This document shows positions 6,550-14,387 of a stretch of DNA of 45,721 nt, in pieces. Position 1 is the first letter of the stretch; every line of letters begins with the position of its first letter. Source of the stretch: Clostridiales bacterium (GTDB lineage: Bacteria > Bacillota > Clostridia > Peptostreptococcales > Acidaminobacteraceae). The stretch lies in assembly GCA_021107455.1 (NCBI GenBank), contig JAIOSU010000178.1:1-45721 (forward strand). The letters run 5' to 3'. A program made the position numbers and the translations under genes. The notes under the pieces are model-generated. The model was not told the DNA's origin. It did no database searches and worked only from the letters and a program-made list of their open reading frames with translations.

Positions 6550-8379
6550 ATGAATGTTAAAGGCATAATGAATGTTGCCGTAATAGCGCACGTCGATGCG
6601 GGTAAATCGACATTAGTAGATGCTTTTTTAAGTCAAAATGGAGTTTTTCGTACCAATGAGGTTGTACCTGATTGTGTTATGGACAGCAATGACTTAGAAC
6701 GTGAAAGAGGCATCACCATATATTCCAAAAATTGTTCAATCATGTACAATGACTATAAAATTAATATCGTAGATACACCAGGCCATGCTGATTTTTCATC
6801 TGAAGTCGAGCGCATCATGAAAACAGTCGATACTGTGATCTTGCTTGTGGATTCAAGTGAAGGTCCTATGCCGCAAACCCGTTTTGTTCTTAAAAAGTCA
6901 CTCGAAGCAGGATTGAGACCAATTCTGTTTATAAATAAAATTGATAAAAAGGACCAACGTGCTGAAGAAGTCGTCGATTTGACATTCGACCTATTTGTAG
7001 AACTTGGAGCGACTGATGAGCAACTTGAATTCCCTATAGTCTATGGTATTGCCAAAGAAGGCGTCGCCAAACACAATATGGATGATGAAAGCTCAGATTT
7101 GTCACCACTCTTTGAAACAATTCTCAGCCATATCGAGCCATATGATGTGAGTTCTGAAGAACCACTAAAAATCCAAATTTCTTCACTTGATTATGATGAT
7201 TACGTGGGCAGACTTGGAATTGGAAGAGTTTTCAGAGGCACGATTCGTCCAAATGACAACATAGTGATTTGCAAAAGAGACAATACTACCAAAAGAGGTA
7301 AAATCGGAAGACTTTACGTTTATGAAGGTATGTCCAGAAAAGAAGTCGACGTGGCATATGCAGGAGATATGATTATTGTTTCAGGCATCAATGACATTTC
7401 CATCGGTGAAACCATCTGTGATCCTGATCACGTTGAGCCAATGCCGATAGTTGAAATTGAAGAGCCCACTCTTTCTATGAACTTTTTGATCAACGACTCA
7501 CCATTTTGTGGTAAAAGTGGCAAGTTCGTGACAAGCAGACATTTAAAAGGTAGATTGGAAAAAGAACTTGAAGTCAACGTTGGATTAAGAGTTGATCCAC
7601 TGGATTCTGTTCAAGATGGATTCAAAGTGTCCGGTAGAGGAGAACTACACCTTTCCATATTGCTTGAAAATATGCGAAGAGAAGGCTATGAGATTGCTGT
7701 CTCAAAACCTCAGGTTTTACTTAAAACTGTTGAAGGCGCAAAACATGAACCTATAGAAAAAGTAATTGCCATTACTCCGGATGCTTATGCGGGTACGGTA
7801 ATATCTGAACTCAACATCCGTAAAGGGACAATGGAAACAATGCATTCTGAAGATGGATTCACAAGAGTTGAGTTTCTTGTTCCGACAAGAGGTTTGCTTG
7901 GATACAGAAGTGAATTCATAAACGTTACCCGTGGTGAAGGCGTTTTGTTACGTTCTTTCCATTCGTACGAGCCATTTAGAGGTGAAATTCCTACTCGTAA
8001 CAATGGTGTTTTGGTTTCTCAACAAGGTGGTACTGCAATGGCGTTCTCACTTTATAACCTTTCAGAACGTGCAGTTATGATGATTGCAGCCGGAACTGAT
8101 GTTTATGAAGGAATGGTCATCGGAATCAACTCCAGAAGAGAAGACATGACAGTCAATCCGACAAAAAATAAAAAGCTGACTAACACTCGTGCTTCAGGAT
8201 CTGACGATGCAATCAAATTGTTGCCTCCAAAGATATTCTCTATGGAAGAGGCTCTGACCTTTATTGAAGAAGATGAATTGTTAGAAATCACACCTGATGC
8301 ACTTCGAATCAGAAAAAGAATTTTGAACGAAACTGATCGTATGCGTGCTAGAAGTAGAGTCAGTAAAGCTGCAGAATAA
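6550..8379 (+). CDS. typA: Ribosome-associated GTPase TypA/BipA
   Basis: 609 residues. ATG 6550 is preferred over the in-frame ATG 6538 because TGGAG at 6539-6543 fits as its ribosome binding site. An EF-G-like translational GTPase involved in ribosome assembly and stress adaptation. Visible motifs: P-loop AHVDAGKSTLVDAF, switch I with RGITI, DTPGHADFSSEVER, NKIDK, then domains II, III, V and the TypA-specific C-terminal domain (GLLGYRSEF, GTDVYEGMVIG, LTNTRASGSDDA). Full family length. It is monocistronic, between two terminators. Confidence 0.97.
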   Translation: MNVKGIMNVAVIAHVDAGKSTLVDAFLSQNGVFRTNEVVPDCVMDSNDLERERGITIYSKNCSIMYNDYKINIVDTPGHADFSSEVERIMKTVDTVILLVDSSEGPMPQTRFVLKKSLEAGLRPILFINKIDKKDQRAEEVVDLTFDLFVELGATDEQLEFPIVYGIAKEGVAKHNMDDESSDLSPLFETILSHIEPYDVSSEEPLKIQISSLDYDDYVGRLGIGRVFRGTIRPNDNIVICKRDNTTKRGKIGRLYVYEGMSRKEVDVAYAGDMIIVSGINDISIGETICDPDHVEPMPIVEIEEPTLSMNFLINDSPFCGKSGKFVTSRHLKGRLEKELEVNVGLRVDPLDSVQDGFKVSGRGELHLSILLENMRREGYEIAVSKPQVLLKTVEGAKHEPIEKVIAITPDAYAGTVISELNIRKGTMETMHSEDGFTRVEFLVPTRGLLGYRSEFINVTRGEGVLLRSFHSYEPFRGEIPTRNNGVLVSQQGGTAMAFSLYNLSERAVMMIAAGTDVYEGMVIGINSRREDMTVNPTKNKKLTNTRASGSDDAIKLLPPKIFSMEEALTFIEEDELLEITPDALRIRKRILNETDRMRARSRVSKAAE

Positions 8380-8400
8380 TAAATGTTATCGATAATTTCA

Positions 8401-8432
8401 ATAATGGGGCGAAAGCCCCATTATATTTATAT
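8401..8432 (+). terminator. Intrinsic terminator of typA
   Basis: Perfect 10-bp stem ATAATGGGGC-GAAA-GCCCCATTAT (8401-8424) with an AT-rich tail. Confidence 0.85.
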
Positions 8433-8438
8433 CTACTA

Positions 8439-8467
8439 TTGACATTTAATTCCAAAAATAGTACATT
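8439..8467 (+). promoter_or_regulatory. Predicted promoter of the Tad-like cluster
   Basis: TTGACA (8439-8444), 17-bp spacer, TACATT (8462-8467), between the typA terminator and the first pilin-like gene. Confidence 0.65.
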
Positions 8468-8499
8468 GTTTACATGTCAAATAATGGTAAAGGTGTTTT

Positions 8500-8874
8500 A
8501 TGTTCACAACAGAAATTACAGTAATCCTTCCTATTGTGCTGATTATGATCCTATGTATCATGGTGTTTGGTTTTTTTATTGTACAGCTCAATTTAACTGC
8601 ACTTTCCACTGAGAGAGCGTTTGTCATGCAAGTATGTGAAGATATGGTTTTAAATGGGGCAGGTGCTAAAAAAAGTGAAGACTTGAAAGTCATAAATAGA
8701 GGCGTTTGGACACGTTTTGACATCAACTATGGTCGAGTAATTGGAAATCCATTTCAAGAACTTATGAAAAAGGACCGATTCGAGTTTGAATTTTCATATA
8801 CTCTGATGCGTTTGAACAGACCTGTGCTCAAATTGATTCTGCTTGGAGGTGAAAAAATCTTTGAAATCGAATAG
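8500..8874 (+). CDS. TadE-like pilin/pseudopilin, short leader
   Basis: 124 residues, start set by AAAGG at 8489-8493. A hydrophobic N-terminal helix (ITVILPIVLIMILCIMVFGFFIVQ) is preceded by only MFTTE. The Glu at residue 5 matches the conserved position of type IV pilins, but there is almost no leader peptide, so prepilin cleavage is uncertain. The remainder is a small mixed domain. TadE-like minor pilins help assemble Flp/Tad pili at the membrane. No TadA ATPase, TadB/TadC platform or prepilin peptidase is in the window, so any assembly machine must be encoded elsewhere. Confidence 0.6.
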   Translation: MFTTEITVILPIVLIMILCIMVFGFFIVQLNLTALSTERAFVMQVCEDMVLNGAGAKKSEDLKVINRGVWTRFDINYGRVIGNPFQELMKKDRFEFEFSYTLMRLNRPVLKLILLGGEKIFEIE

Positions 8875-10660
8875 AGGCAGCATATCTATCTTTATGCTTT
8901 TAATTGTTCCGGTTTTGGCTATAGGCATTTTTCTCTTGTACGATTACTTGAATGCCTATAAGTCAAATAATCAAGTCATAAAAAACACTCGTAATATCAG
9001 CGAAATCCAACTTTCCAATAACAATGCCCATTTGTTTGAGAACTATGGGGTACTCGCTTATTTGGATCAAGACATCATAGAAACTCAGACCATAACATTG
9101 AATGAACAGGTCACTGTACTTAATCTCAAGGTCAAACATTATGATTTGGGTGTTCAATCCAATTTTATGGAAGCCACAAAATTGGCTTCAAGAAACATTA
9201 TTGCGCTGGAAGCTGTCAATCAAATTAAAACAGTGATTAGCCCTATGTTGAAAACTGAAATTTCCAAAGAGATTATTGGACATATAAAGAAATTTGAGAA
9301 AAGTGTCGAGGTTTTTTTTGATTTCCACGACGAAGTGAAAAAGATAAGGAATTTGATGTCATCCCAAAATGCTGAGTCCATTTTAAGAAGTGTTGAGAAT
9401 GATATCAATGGAAAACTCAATGAGACGTTGAAATCTTATGAAGTACTCTTGGAAAGTGAAATGGAGGTCATCAGTGACCAAATACATAAATATGAGAATA
9501 TGGTGAATGAATCCATACGAAAAAGTGAAGAATGGGCTGATCGAATTGATGAACTCAGGACTTTAAATGGTGAGATATCAGAGCTAAAACAAGAAGTAAA
9601 ATTAATAAAGTCAGACATTGCTCAACTCATTATCAAACTTGAATCCTTACCTGAATCCGATTCCGAACGAAACACTTTAAATGAGAAAATATCAACTCTA
9701 AAAATACAAAAATCAATAAGTTCAAGGGAACTGACAATTTTGGAACAAGAGTGGGACAAATCGATTAAAAGGATTGTTGAAGAAAATGATAATTCAAAGC
9801 CTATGCTTCTGGACAAGATAGCACATCTTTCAAATAGAATCGATGAAATGTTATTTGATCTAGACCCAATTGAAGATTTGTCGCTTCCAGCAAATGATTT
9901 TGAAATAGGCGAGGACGATACAAATAATCATGCAGAGTTAAATAGTATTGATGGGCTTATATATGCTGAATATTGGATGGGAGTTCTCAAAAGTTTTGAC
10001 AGGGGAAGTATTAGAAACTTTGATCCTCTCGGAGTGAAATCAGAAAGAGAAGGTGTAATCAAAGGAGAAGTTGAGTTCTTGGTTGCGGGAAAGCTTTCGG
10101 ATCCACAAAATATTCACAATATTAAAATGCGAATTTTTGGACTAAGAGTTATTGCCAATATGATACATATTGCGTCAGATGCCTCGAAAACCTCTCAAAT
10201 CAGTCGAACGACCACAGCCCTGCCTGCACCTTGGAATTTGGTTGCGCATGGCGCCCTGGTGACACTATGGAGCAGTGCAGAGGGGTATTTGGATATGATA
10301 AGCTTATTCAACGGTGAGGGACATCATCTCATTAAAAAAGATGAGGAATGGCGATTGAGTTTTGATCAATTGATGCTCGGAAATATAGTGTCAGAATCAA
10401 AACTTAAAATTAGCAAAGACGTTAAAGTCTCAAAAGGGATGCTGTTCTATCAAGACTATTTGAGACTCATGCTTTATGTTCAATCTACAGATATCACAGC
10501 AAAACGGGCCATGTTCCTTTTGGATGCCAATCTTAACAATGTCTCCAATAATCGATTCAATCTGAACCAATTCTCAATCGGACACGAAATTGAGCTCTCC
10601 TATAATTTGAAGGGACTTGAAGATTCCCGAAGTGTGTTGTCAATCGTCAACAAATATTGA
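8861..10660 (+). CDS. TadG-like membrane protein with long coiled coil
   Basis: About 599 residues from TTG 8861 (GGAGGT at 8845-8850). It overlaps the previous gene by 14 bases. The N-terminus MKSNRGSISIF is followed by a hydrophobic helix and resembles a prepilin leader ending in Gly, but with Phe where pilins have Glu5. Residues about 110-330 are strongly heptad-like and charged, consistent with an extracytoplasmic coiled coil. The C-terminal third resembles the clostridial DUF5702-type proteins that accompany TadE genes. Its role in surface assembly is inferred from context. Confidence 0.6.
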   Translation: MKSNRGSISIFMLLIVPVLAIGIFLLYDYLNAYKSNNQVIKNTRNISEIQLSNNNAHLFENYGVLAYLDQDIIETQTITLNEQVTVLNLKVKHYDLGVQSNFMEATKLASRNIIALEAVNQIKTVISPMLKTEISKEIIGHIKKFEKSVEVFFDFHDEVKKIRNLMSSQNAESILRSVENDINGKLNETLKSYEVLLESEMEVISDQIHKYENMVNESIRKSEEWADRIDELRTLNGEISELKQEVKLIKSDIAQLIIKLESLPESDSERNTLNEKISTLKIQKSISSRELTILEQEWDKSIKRIVEENDNSKPMLLDKIAHLSNRIDEMLFDLDPIEDLSLPANDFEIGEDDTNNHAELNSIDGLIYAEYWMGVLKSFDRGSIRNFDPLGVKSEREGVIKGEVEFLVAGKLSDPQNIHNIKMRIFGLRVIANMIHIASDASKTSQISRTTTALPAPWNLVAHGALVTLWSSAEGYLDMISLFNGEGHHLIKKDEEWRLSFDQLMLGNIVSESKLKISKDVKVSKGMLFYQDYLRLMLYVQSTDITAKRAMFLLDANLNNVSNNRFNLNQFSIGHEIELSYNLKGLEDSRSVLSIVNKY

Positions 10661-10676
10661 ACGAGAAGGTGAAATT

Positions 10677-11243
10677 GTGAAACGTTCAGAAAAAGGAAGT
10701 GTGACCATTGAAGCCACTATAGTGGTCAGTCTGGTGCTAATTTTATTGTTTGGTTGTCTTGGAACACTCTTGACCATTTTTGTAGACACACAAATGGAAT
10801 GGGCTGTACAAAGTGCATCAGATGAAATGAACATAATTGGCATACCATTTACAGATCGGACTGAACTGCTCGGTGAGTTGATGAGGAATAAGGTCATCAA
10901 GCAAATTGCGAACAGATCCATAGATAATTTTGTTGAAGTCCATGAAGTCTCACTTGAAAATGTGAATGGTAATGCAATCAATATGTGGGAAGTCTCCTAT
11001 GATTACAAGTTTGTTTCATTTGCTGACAATGAAAAAATCCATGTACCCTACAAGTCTGGGAATGAAAACGATGGACTTAAATTTGAAACATCAACAGTCT
11101 ATATAACGACATACGGGGAAAAGTATCATATAGATGAGTGCTTCCATTTAAGGAAGAGTAAATTTCCTATCGACCTTGATGAAGCAGTAAAAAAAGGTTA
11201 TGAACCTTGTAAAAATTGCCATAAAAATATTGAATCGAGGTAG
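10677..11243 (+). CDS. TadE-type pilin fused to an Ada-like metal-binding C-terminus
   Basis: 188 residues from GTG 10677 (GAGAAGGTG just upstream). A prepilin-like leader MKRSEKG is followed by SVTIEATIVV with Glu at +5, as for prepilin peptidase sites, and a hydrophobic helix. The last ~40 residues (from VYITTYGEKYHIDECFHL to EPCKNCHKN) match the small secreted metal-binding module with the H-x3-C...C-x2-C pattern, best known at the ends of extracellular nucleases and Ada-like domains. This pairing of a pilin stalk with a metal-binding tip is unusual. The ligand (zinc, DNA or other) is not determined. Confidence 0.75.
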   Translation: MKRSEKGSVTIEATIVVSLVLILLFGCLGTLLTIFVDTQMEWAVQSASDEMNIIGIPFTDRTELLGELMRNKVIKQIANRSIDNFVEVHEVSLENVNGNAINMWEVSYDYKFVSFADNEKIHVPYKSGNENDGLKFETSTVYITTYGEKYHIDECFHLRKSKFPIDLDEAVKKGYEPCKNCHKNIESR

Positions 11244-11250
11244 TAGAATC

Positions 11251-11919
11251 ATGAAATGGCTATCGCAATATAGTTTGCTCAATAAAGGGATCAAACAGGA
11301 CCTTTATAAATCAAATAGGACCGGACATAAAGTGCTGATGAAAAAAACTAAGATCCAGAGTGGTGTCATCGAAGTTGGTACCTTACAAAGATTAAAAGGA
11401 AACAGTTTTCCCAAATTGTTGGATTTTTGCGTCAATGGAGAAGAGATGCATATCGCCTTACAATTTATAGACGGTAAAACTTTCAATGAATTGAAATCAG
11501 AAGATATGTGTCCTTTTACAGTTAACCTCGTTTTTCTGAACGCACTGTCCACTTTGGATGAGATTCATATGCAGGGCTATATCCATTGTGACATAAAGCC
11601 TGAGAATATGATTTTCGACAGTCAATTCAGGGTTTACATCATTGATTTTGGTACCGCTCAGCCACTTGATTATCAGAGGGTGAGGGACGAGTGGAGGGGA
11701 TCGGCGCTATATATGCCCCCTGAAGCGCTTTACACACCTGAGTCTATTGATTATAGAAGTGACTATTATTCTCTAGGTAAGAGTTTGGAACATAGTCTTG
11801 GGGACAGGATCGAATTTTTGTCTTATAGTGGCATCGAGTGCTTGAAAAGTCTTTGTGCCATCATACCTAATGACAGGCCGTCCAATTTGTTAGATATGTT
11901 AAAAACATTGAAATACTAG
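11251..11919 (+). CDS. Small Hanks-type Ser/Thr protein kinase with degenerate N-lobe
   Basis: 222 residues from ATG 11251, 7 bases after the TadE-type gene. The catalytic loop HCDIKPEN (112-119), DFG (132-134) and an APE-like PPE (157-158) are intact. A VLMKK segment (28-32) supplies the likely ATP lysine, with a Glu42 as helix-C candidate. The glycine-rich loop GxGxxG is missing, and there is no PASTA, transmembrane or other sensor region. Catalysis is plausible but not assured. The gene order suggests control of the pilus-like proteins, though these face outward, so a cytoplasmic target is more likely. This is inference. Confidence 0.85.
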   Translation: MKWLSQYSLLNKGIKQDLYKSNRTGHKVLMKKTKIQSGVIEVGTLQRLKGNSFPKLLDFCVNGEEMHIALQFIDGKTFNELKSEDMCPFTVNLVFLNALSTLDEIHMQGYIHCDIKPENMIFDSQFRVYIIDFGTAQPLDYQRVRDEWRGSALYMPPEALYTPESIDYRSDYYSLGKSLEHSLGDRIEFLSYSGIECLKSLCAIIPNDRPSNLLDMLKTLKY

Positions 11920-11979
11920 TAAAAATGACAGAGGAACAACTGAATAATTCATTTTCGATGCAAATAATGAAAAATATCG

Positions 11980-12008
11980 TTGCATTTTGCATAAATCTCA
12001 TGTACAAT
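11980..12008 (+). promoter_or_regulatory. Predicted promoter of the 52-residue zinc-finger gene
   Basis: TTGCAT (11980-11985), 17-bp spacer, TACAAT (12003-12008). Confidence 0.6.
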
Positions 12009-12023
12009 ATTCACAAGAGGATA

Positions 12024-12035
12024 ATTGTATACAAT
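12024..12035. promoter_or_regulatory. Perfect palindrome ATTGTATACAAT, candidate operator
   Basis: A 12-bp perfect palindrome about 9 bases after the likely transcription start of the zinc-finger gene. TTGTATACAA-type palindromes are known targets of FadR-group GntR regulators. Placement just downstream of the promoter would suit a repressor site. The regulator is not identified. Confidence 0.4.
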
Positions 12036-12063
12036 AATACCAAGTGTATAGGGAGGCGAGTTT

Positions 12064-12222
12064 ATGAAAGATGCGATCAGGGGTAACCAATTTGAAGTGA
12101 AATTTTGCAAACGATGTGGTGATGAAAAAAAAGTGAACAAGTACAGTCTTTGTAAAACTTGTCAATCTGAAGTCGATCACGAATATGCAATGATGTATGA
12201 AACTAAAACTAGGGAACATTAA
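12064..12222 (+). CDS. Small four-cysteine zinc-finger protein, 52 residues
   Basis: A strong ribosome binding site (GGGAGGCG at 12051-12058) and its own promoter support translation. The product has two CxxC pairs (FCKRCGD at C15/C18 and LCKTCQS at C30/C33), a zinc-ribbon spacing of 11 residues, and a charged N- and C-terminus. No catalytic or membrane segment. It may be a small nucleic-acid- or protein-binding factor. I do not recognise a named family. Confidence 0.65.
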   Translation: MKDAIRGNQFEVKFCKRCGDEKKVNKYSLCKTCQSEVDHEYAMMYETKTREH

Positions 12223-12224
12223 TA

Positions 12225-12262
12225 AAATAAGAATCGTGCGCGAAAGCGCACGATTCTTATTT
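12225..12262. terminator. Strong hairpin terminator, bidirectional
   Basis: Perfect 17-bp stem with a GAAA loop (left arm 12225-12241, right arm 12246-12262), A-rich on one flank and T-rich on the other. It ends the zinc-finger transcript. The right arm is duplicated 198 bases downstream (see the structured element). Confidence 0.8.
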
Positions 12263-12462
12263 TACGCGTAGGTAAGTTTCCGAAGGAAACTTATTAGCGT
12301 CTCAGTTGACATTTAAAGATGTTAATGAAATTGGATGAGTTTCCTTTTGTACTATTTTGAACATAAAGACATAGGCTAGTATAGTTTCGCTTCGCGAGAA
12401 CCATACCTACGCCCAATGTTTCGTTTCACAAAACATTGCGAAAGCGCACGATTCATTTTTTT
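12225..12462. repeat. Hairpin-rich structured element bounded by direct repeats
   Basis: This gene-free stretch holds four hairpins: 12225-12262 (17 bp), 12273-12293 (9-bp stem, GAA loop), 12379-12406 (imperfect) and 12414-12438 (8-bp stem). A 9-bp inverted repeat, GCGTAGGTA at 12266-12274 with TACCTACGC at 12404-12412, brackets the middle. A 17-base direct repeat (GCGAAAGCGCACGATTC) occurs at 12240-12256 and 12438-12454; the second copy is followed by T8. No convincing open reading frame. It may be a small non-autonomous palindromic element or a structured RNA with alternative terminator pairings. Confidence 0.5.
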
Positions 12463-12484
12463 TGAAAACTTAACAAAAATATCA

Positions 12485-12523
12485 CAATTGATTGCAATCA
12501 ATTGGTATTTTTTGTGATATAAT
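12485..12523 (+). promoter_or_regulatory. Pantothenate operon promoter with nested palindromes
   Basis: An extended -10 (TGATATAAT, 12515-12523) has no good -35. Instead there is a perfect 20-bp palindrome (12485-12504) at the -35 position, nested in a second pair, ATATCACAA (12479-12487) and TTGTGATAT (12512-12520), that reaches into the -10. Such an arrangement suggests a dimeric activator or repressor. Confidence 0.5.
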
Positions 12524-12529
12524 TACGGT

Positions 12530-12663
12530 GATGGTACCTCATGGACCATACATTACTATGAGTTAATGTTTTAAATCAATTACGGCTCTGAGCATATTTG
12601 CCCGAGACTGAAATAAAGTTATGTGATATAACTCTTTTTGTCTTGTGCAGAAAGAGTTTTTTT
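12530..12663 (+). promoter_or_regulatory. Leader of the pan operon with attenuator; candidate pan-motif RNA
   Basis: About 160 nt separate the promoter from panG. Two similar blocks begin AATTACGG (12521-12528 and 12579-12586), each followed by a short hairpin, including ATGGT...ACCAT near 12531-12551. The leader ends in an intrinsic terminator: AACTCTTT (12630-12637), 13-nt loop, AAAGAGTT (12651-12658), T-tract, just before the panG ribosome binding site. A leader with a terminator in front of panBCD fits the known pan RNA motif, but I cannot confirm the consensus by eye. Confidence 0.5.
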
Positions 12664-12689
12664 GTTGTAAAAAAAGGATGTGACACCCT

Positions 12690-13547
12690 ATGAAAATTGG
12701 AATTATTGGTTCTGGAGCAGTCGGCAATGCACTTGGAACCTATTTTGGCAATATGGATCACTCAGTTACCGGATACTACAGCAAGACTTTAGCCCATTCT
12801 GTTCTCGCTGCTGAAAAAATCGAAGCAATTGCTTATGATAGTCCCATAGAGCTTGCGCTACACAATGACATAACCATTATTGCTGTAAATGATGATGCCA
12901 TTGAATCAGTAGTCGATGATCTGATGAAGGCCAGTGAATCATTTTCCAAGAAGTATTTTTTACATACAAGTGGCGTCCATACATCAGATCTTTTGGCTCC
13001 TTTGCAGTCAAAAGGAGCTAAAGTGTTGAGTTTTCATCCGCTTCAATCTTTTGCGGATACCGAAGAAGCACAAAAGGCTATACCAGGTACTTTTTTCAGT
13101 GTTGAAGGTGATTTGGACGACATTTTGATAAATTGGTTGAACAATTACAAAATCAAATATTTCAAAATCGATAAGGAGAACAAAATCAAATATCATTTGG
13201 CTGCTGTTGTGGTTTCCAATTACTTGGTGGCTACTCTTGATTTTGGAACCAAGCAATTCGAATCTTTAGGCTATACCAAAGAGTTTGCGCTTGAAGCGCT
13301 GTGGCCTTTGATTGACGGCACTTTAAGAAACGTCAAGCAGTTTGGATCAGTACAGGCTTTGACAGGTCCAATCGCAAGAGGCGACATAAAAACGATTGAG
13401 AATCATTTGTCGGTTCTTACGGGACTTGAACGTGAACTCTACTCGAAATTAGGCGAATACACAGTTGAAATCGCCCTTGAAAAAGGACTGGAAGAAAAAG
13501 TCGCAGAGGACATCTCAACTCATTTTAAGGAGGAAAACCATGGCTAA
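12690..13547 (+). CDS. panG: Rossmann-like/DUF2520 protein, probable ketopantoate reductase of the PanG type
   Basis: 285 residues. An N-terminal NAD(P)-binding Rossmann motif ([12 protein letters not shown], residues 4-15) is followed by a C-terminal all-helical DUF2520 domain (about 150-275). This family includes PanG, an alternative ketopantoate reductase described in Francisella, which makes pantoate from ketopantoate with NAD(P)H. It is the first gene of the pan operon and overlaps panB by 8 bases. No classical panE is in the window. Together the four genes make a complete route to pantothenate. The reductase role is inferred from family and context. Confidence 0.85.
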   Translation: MKIGIIGSGAVGNALGTYFGNMDHSVTGYYSKTLAHSVLAAEKIEAIAYDSPIELALHNDITIIAVNDDAIESVVDDLMKASESFSKKYFLHTSGVHTSDLLAPLQSKGAKVLSFHPLQSFADTEEAQKAIPGTFFSVEGDLDDILINWLNNYKIKYFKIDKENKIKYHLAAVVVSNYLVATLDFGTKQFESLGYTKEFALEALWPLIDGTLRNVKQFGSVQALTGPIARGDIKTIENHLSVLTGLERELYSKLGEYTVEIALEKGLEEKVAEDISTHFKEENHG

Positions 13548-14370
13548 GACCACTGTTGCAAGTTTCCATGAAATGAAAGTGAAAAAAGAGAAAATTACTG
13601 TTTTGACCGCATATGATTATTCAATGGCTAAGACACTTGACCGCGCTGGGGTCGATTGCCTTTTGGTAGGAGATTCACTGGGGATGACCATGCTTGGCTA
13701 TGACGATACGCTAGCCGTGACCATGGATGACATGATCCATCATGCCAAAGCAGTAAAGCGTGGCACCGAAAATGCTCTTGTGGTGTGTGATATGCCTTTC
13801 ATGTCTTACCACATCAGCGCTGAGGATGCAGTTAGAAACGCAGGAAGAATCATCAAAGAGACCGGTTCACACGCTGTCAAACTTGAGGGTGGAAGTGAAA
13901 TTTCAAAGCAGATTGAAGCCATTATCGCTGCAAAAATTCCTGTAATGGGTCACCTGGGATTGACACCTCAATCCGTCAATATGATGGGAGGATTCAAAGT
14001 TCAGGGTAAATCAGAAGATCAGGCGAAAATGTTGATTGAAGAGGCAAAAGTCTTGGAAGCATTAGGTTGTTTTTCCATAGTCCTTGAGTGTATCCCTGAG
14101 AAACTCGCATCTATCATATCCGATCAATTGAGCATTCCTACGATTGGAATAGGCGCAGGCTCCGGGTGCGATGGTCAGGTGCTGGTCATTCAAGATATGC
14201 TCGGGATGTATGACGATTTCAGACCAAAATTTGTCAAGGCGTATGCGGAACTTAATGTTGCAATTGTAGATGCCGTAAAAAATTATTGTGATGATGTCAA
14301 ATCAGGGGCGTTTCCTGAAATAAAGCATACCTTCAAAATCAGTGAAGATATTTTGAATAAATTATATTAA
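13540..14370 (+). CDS. panB: Ketopantoate hydroxymethyltransferase
   Basis: 276 residues from ATG 13540, preceded by AAGGAGG at 13527-13533. Uses 5,10-methylene-THF to convert alpha-ketoisovalerate to ketopantoate. The fold is a TIM barrel with family motifs [25 protein letters not shown] (metal-binding Asp), MPFMSY, VKLEGG, and [29 protein letters not shown] is the C-terminal signature. Usual length. In-frame codons upstream belong to panG in another frame and lack a ribosome binding site. Confidence 0.97.
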   Translation: MAKTTVASFHEMKVKKEKITVLTAYDYSMAKTLDRAGVDCLLVGDSLGMTMLGYDDTLAVTMDDMIHHAKAVKRGTENALVVCDMPFMSYHISAEDAVRNAGRIIKETGSHAVKLEGGSEISKQIEAIIAAKIPVMGHLGLTPQSVNMMGGFKVQGKSEDQAKMLIEEAKVLEALGCFSIVLECIPEKLASIISDQLSIPTIGIGAGSGCDGQVLVIQDMLGMYDDFRPKFVKAYAELNVAIVDAVKNYCDDVKSGAFPEIKHTFKISEDILNKLY

Positions 14371-14387
14371 ATAATAAGAGGTGTCAG

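Noticed and set aside
8401-8424. GGGGC hairpin as a repeat element
   Set aside because: Position directly after typA, perfect stem and GAAA loop are those of an ordinary terminator.
12225-12462. CRISPR array or retron RNA
   Set aside because: Only two copies of the direct repeat are present, with no regular spacers, no Cas genes and no reverse transcriptase nearby.
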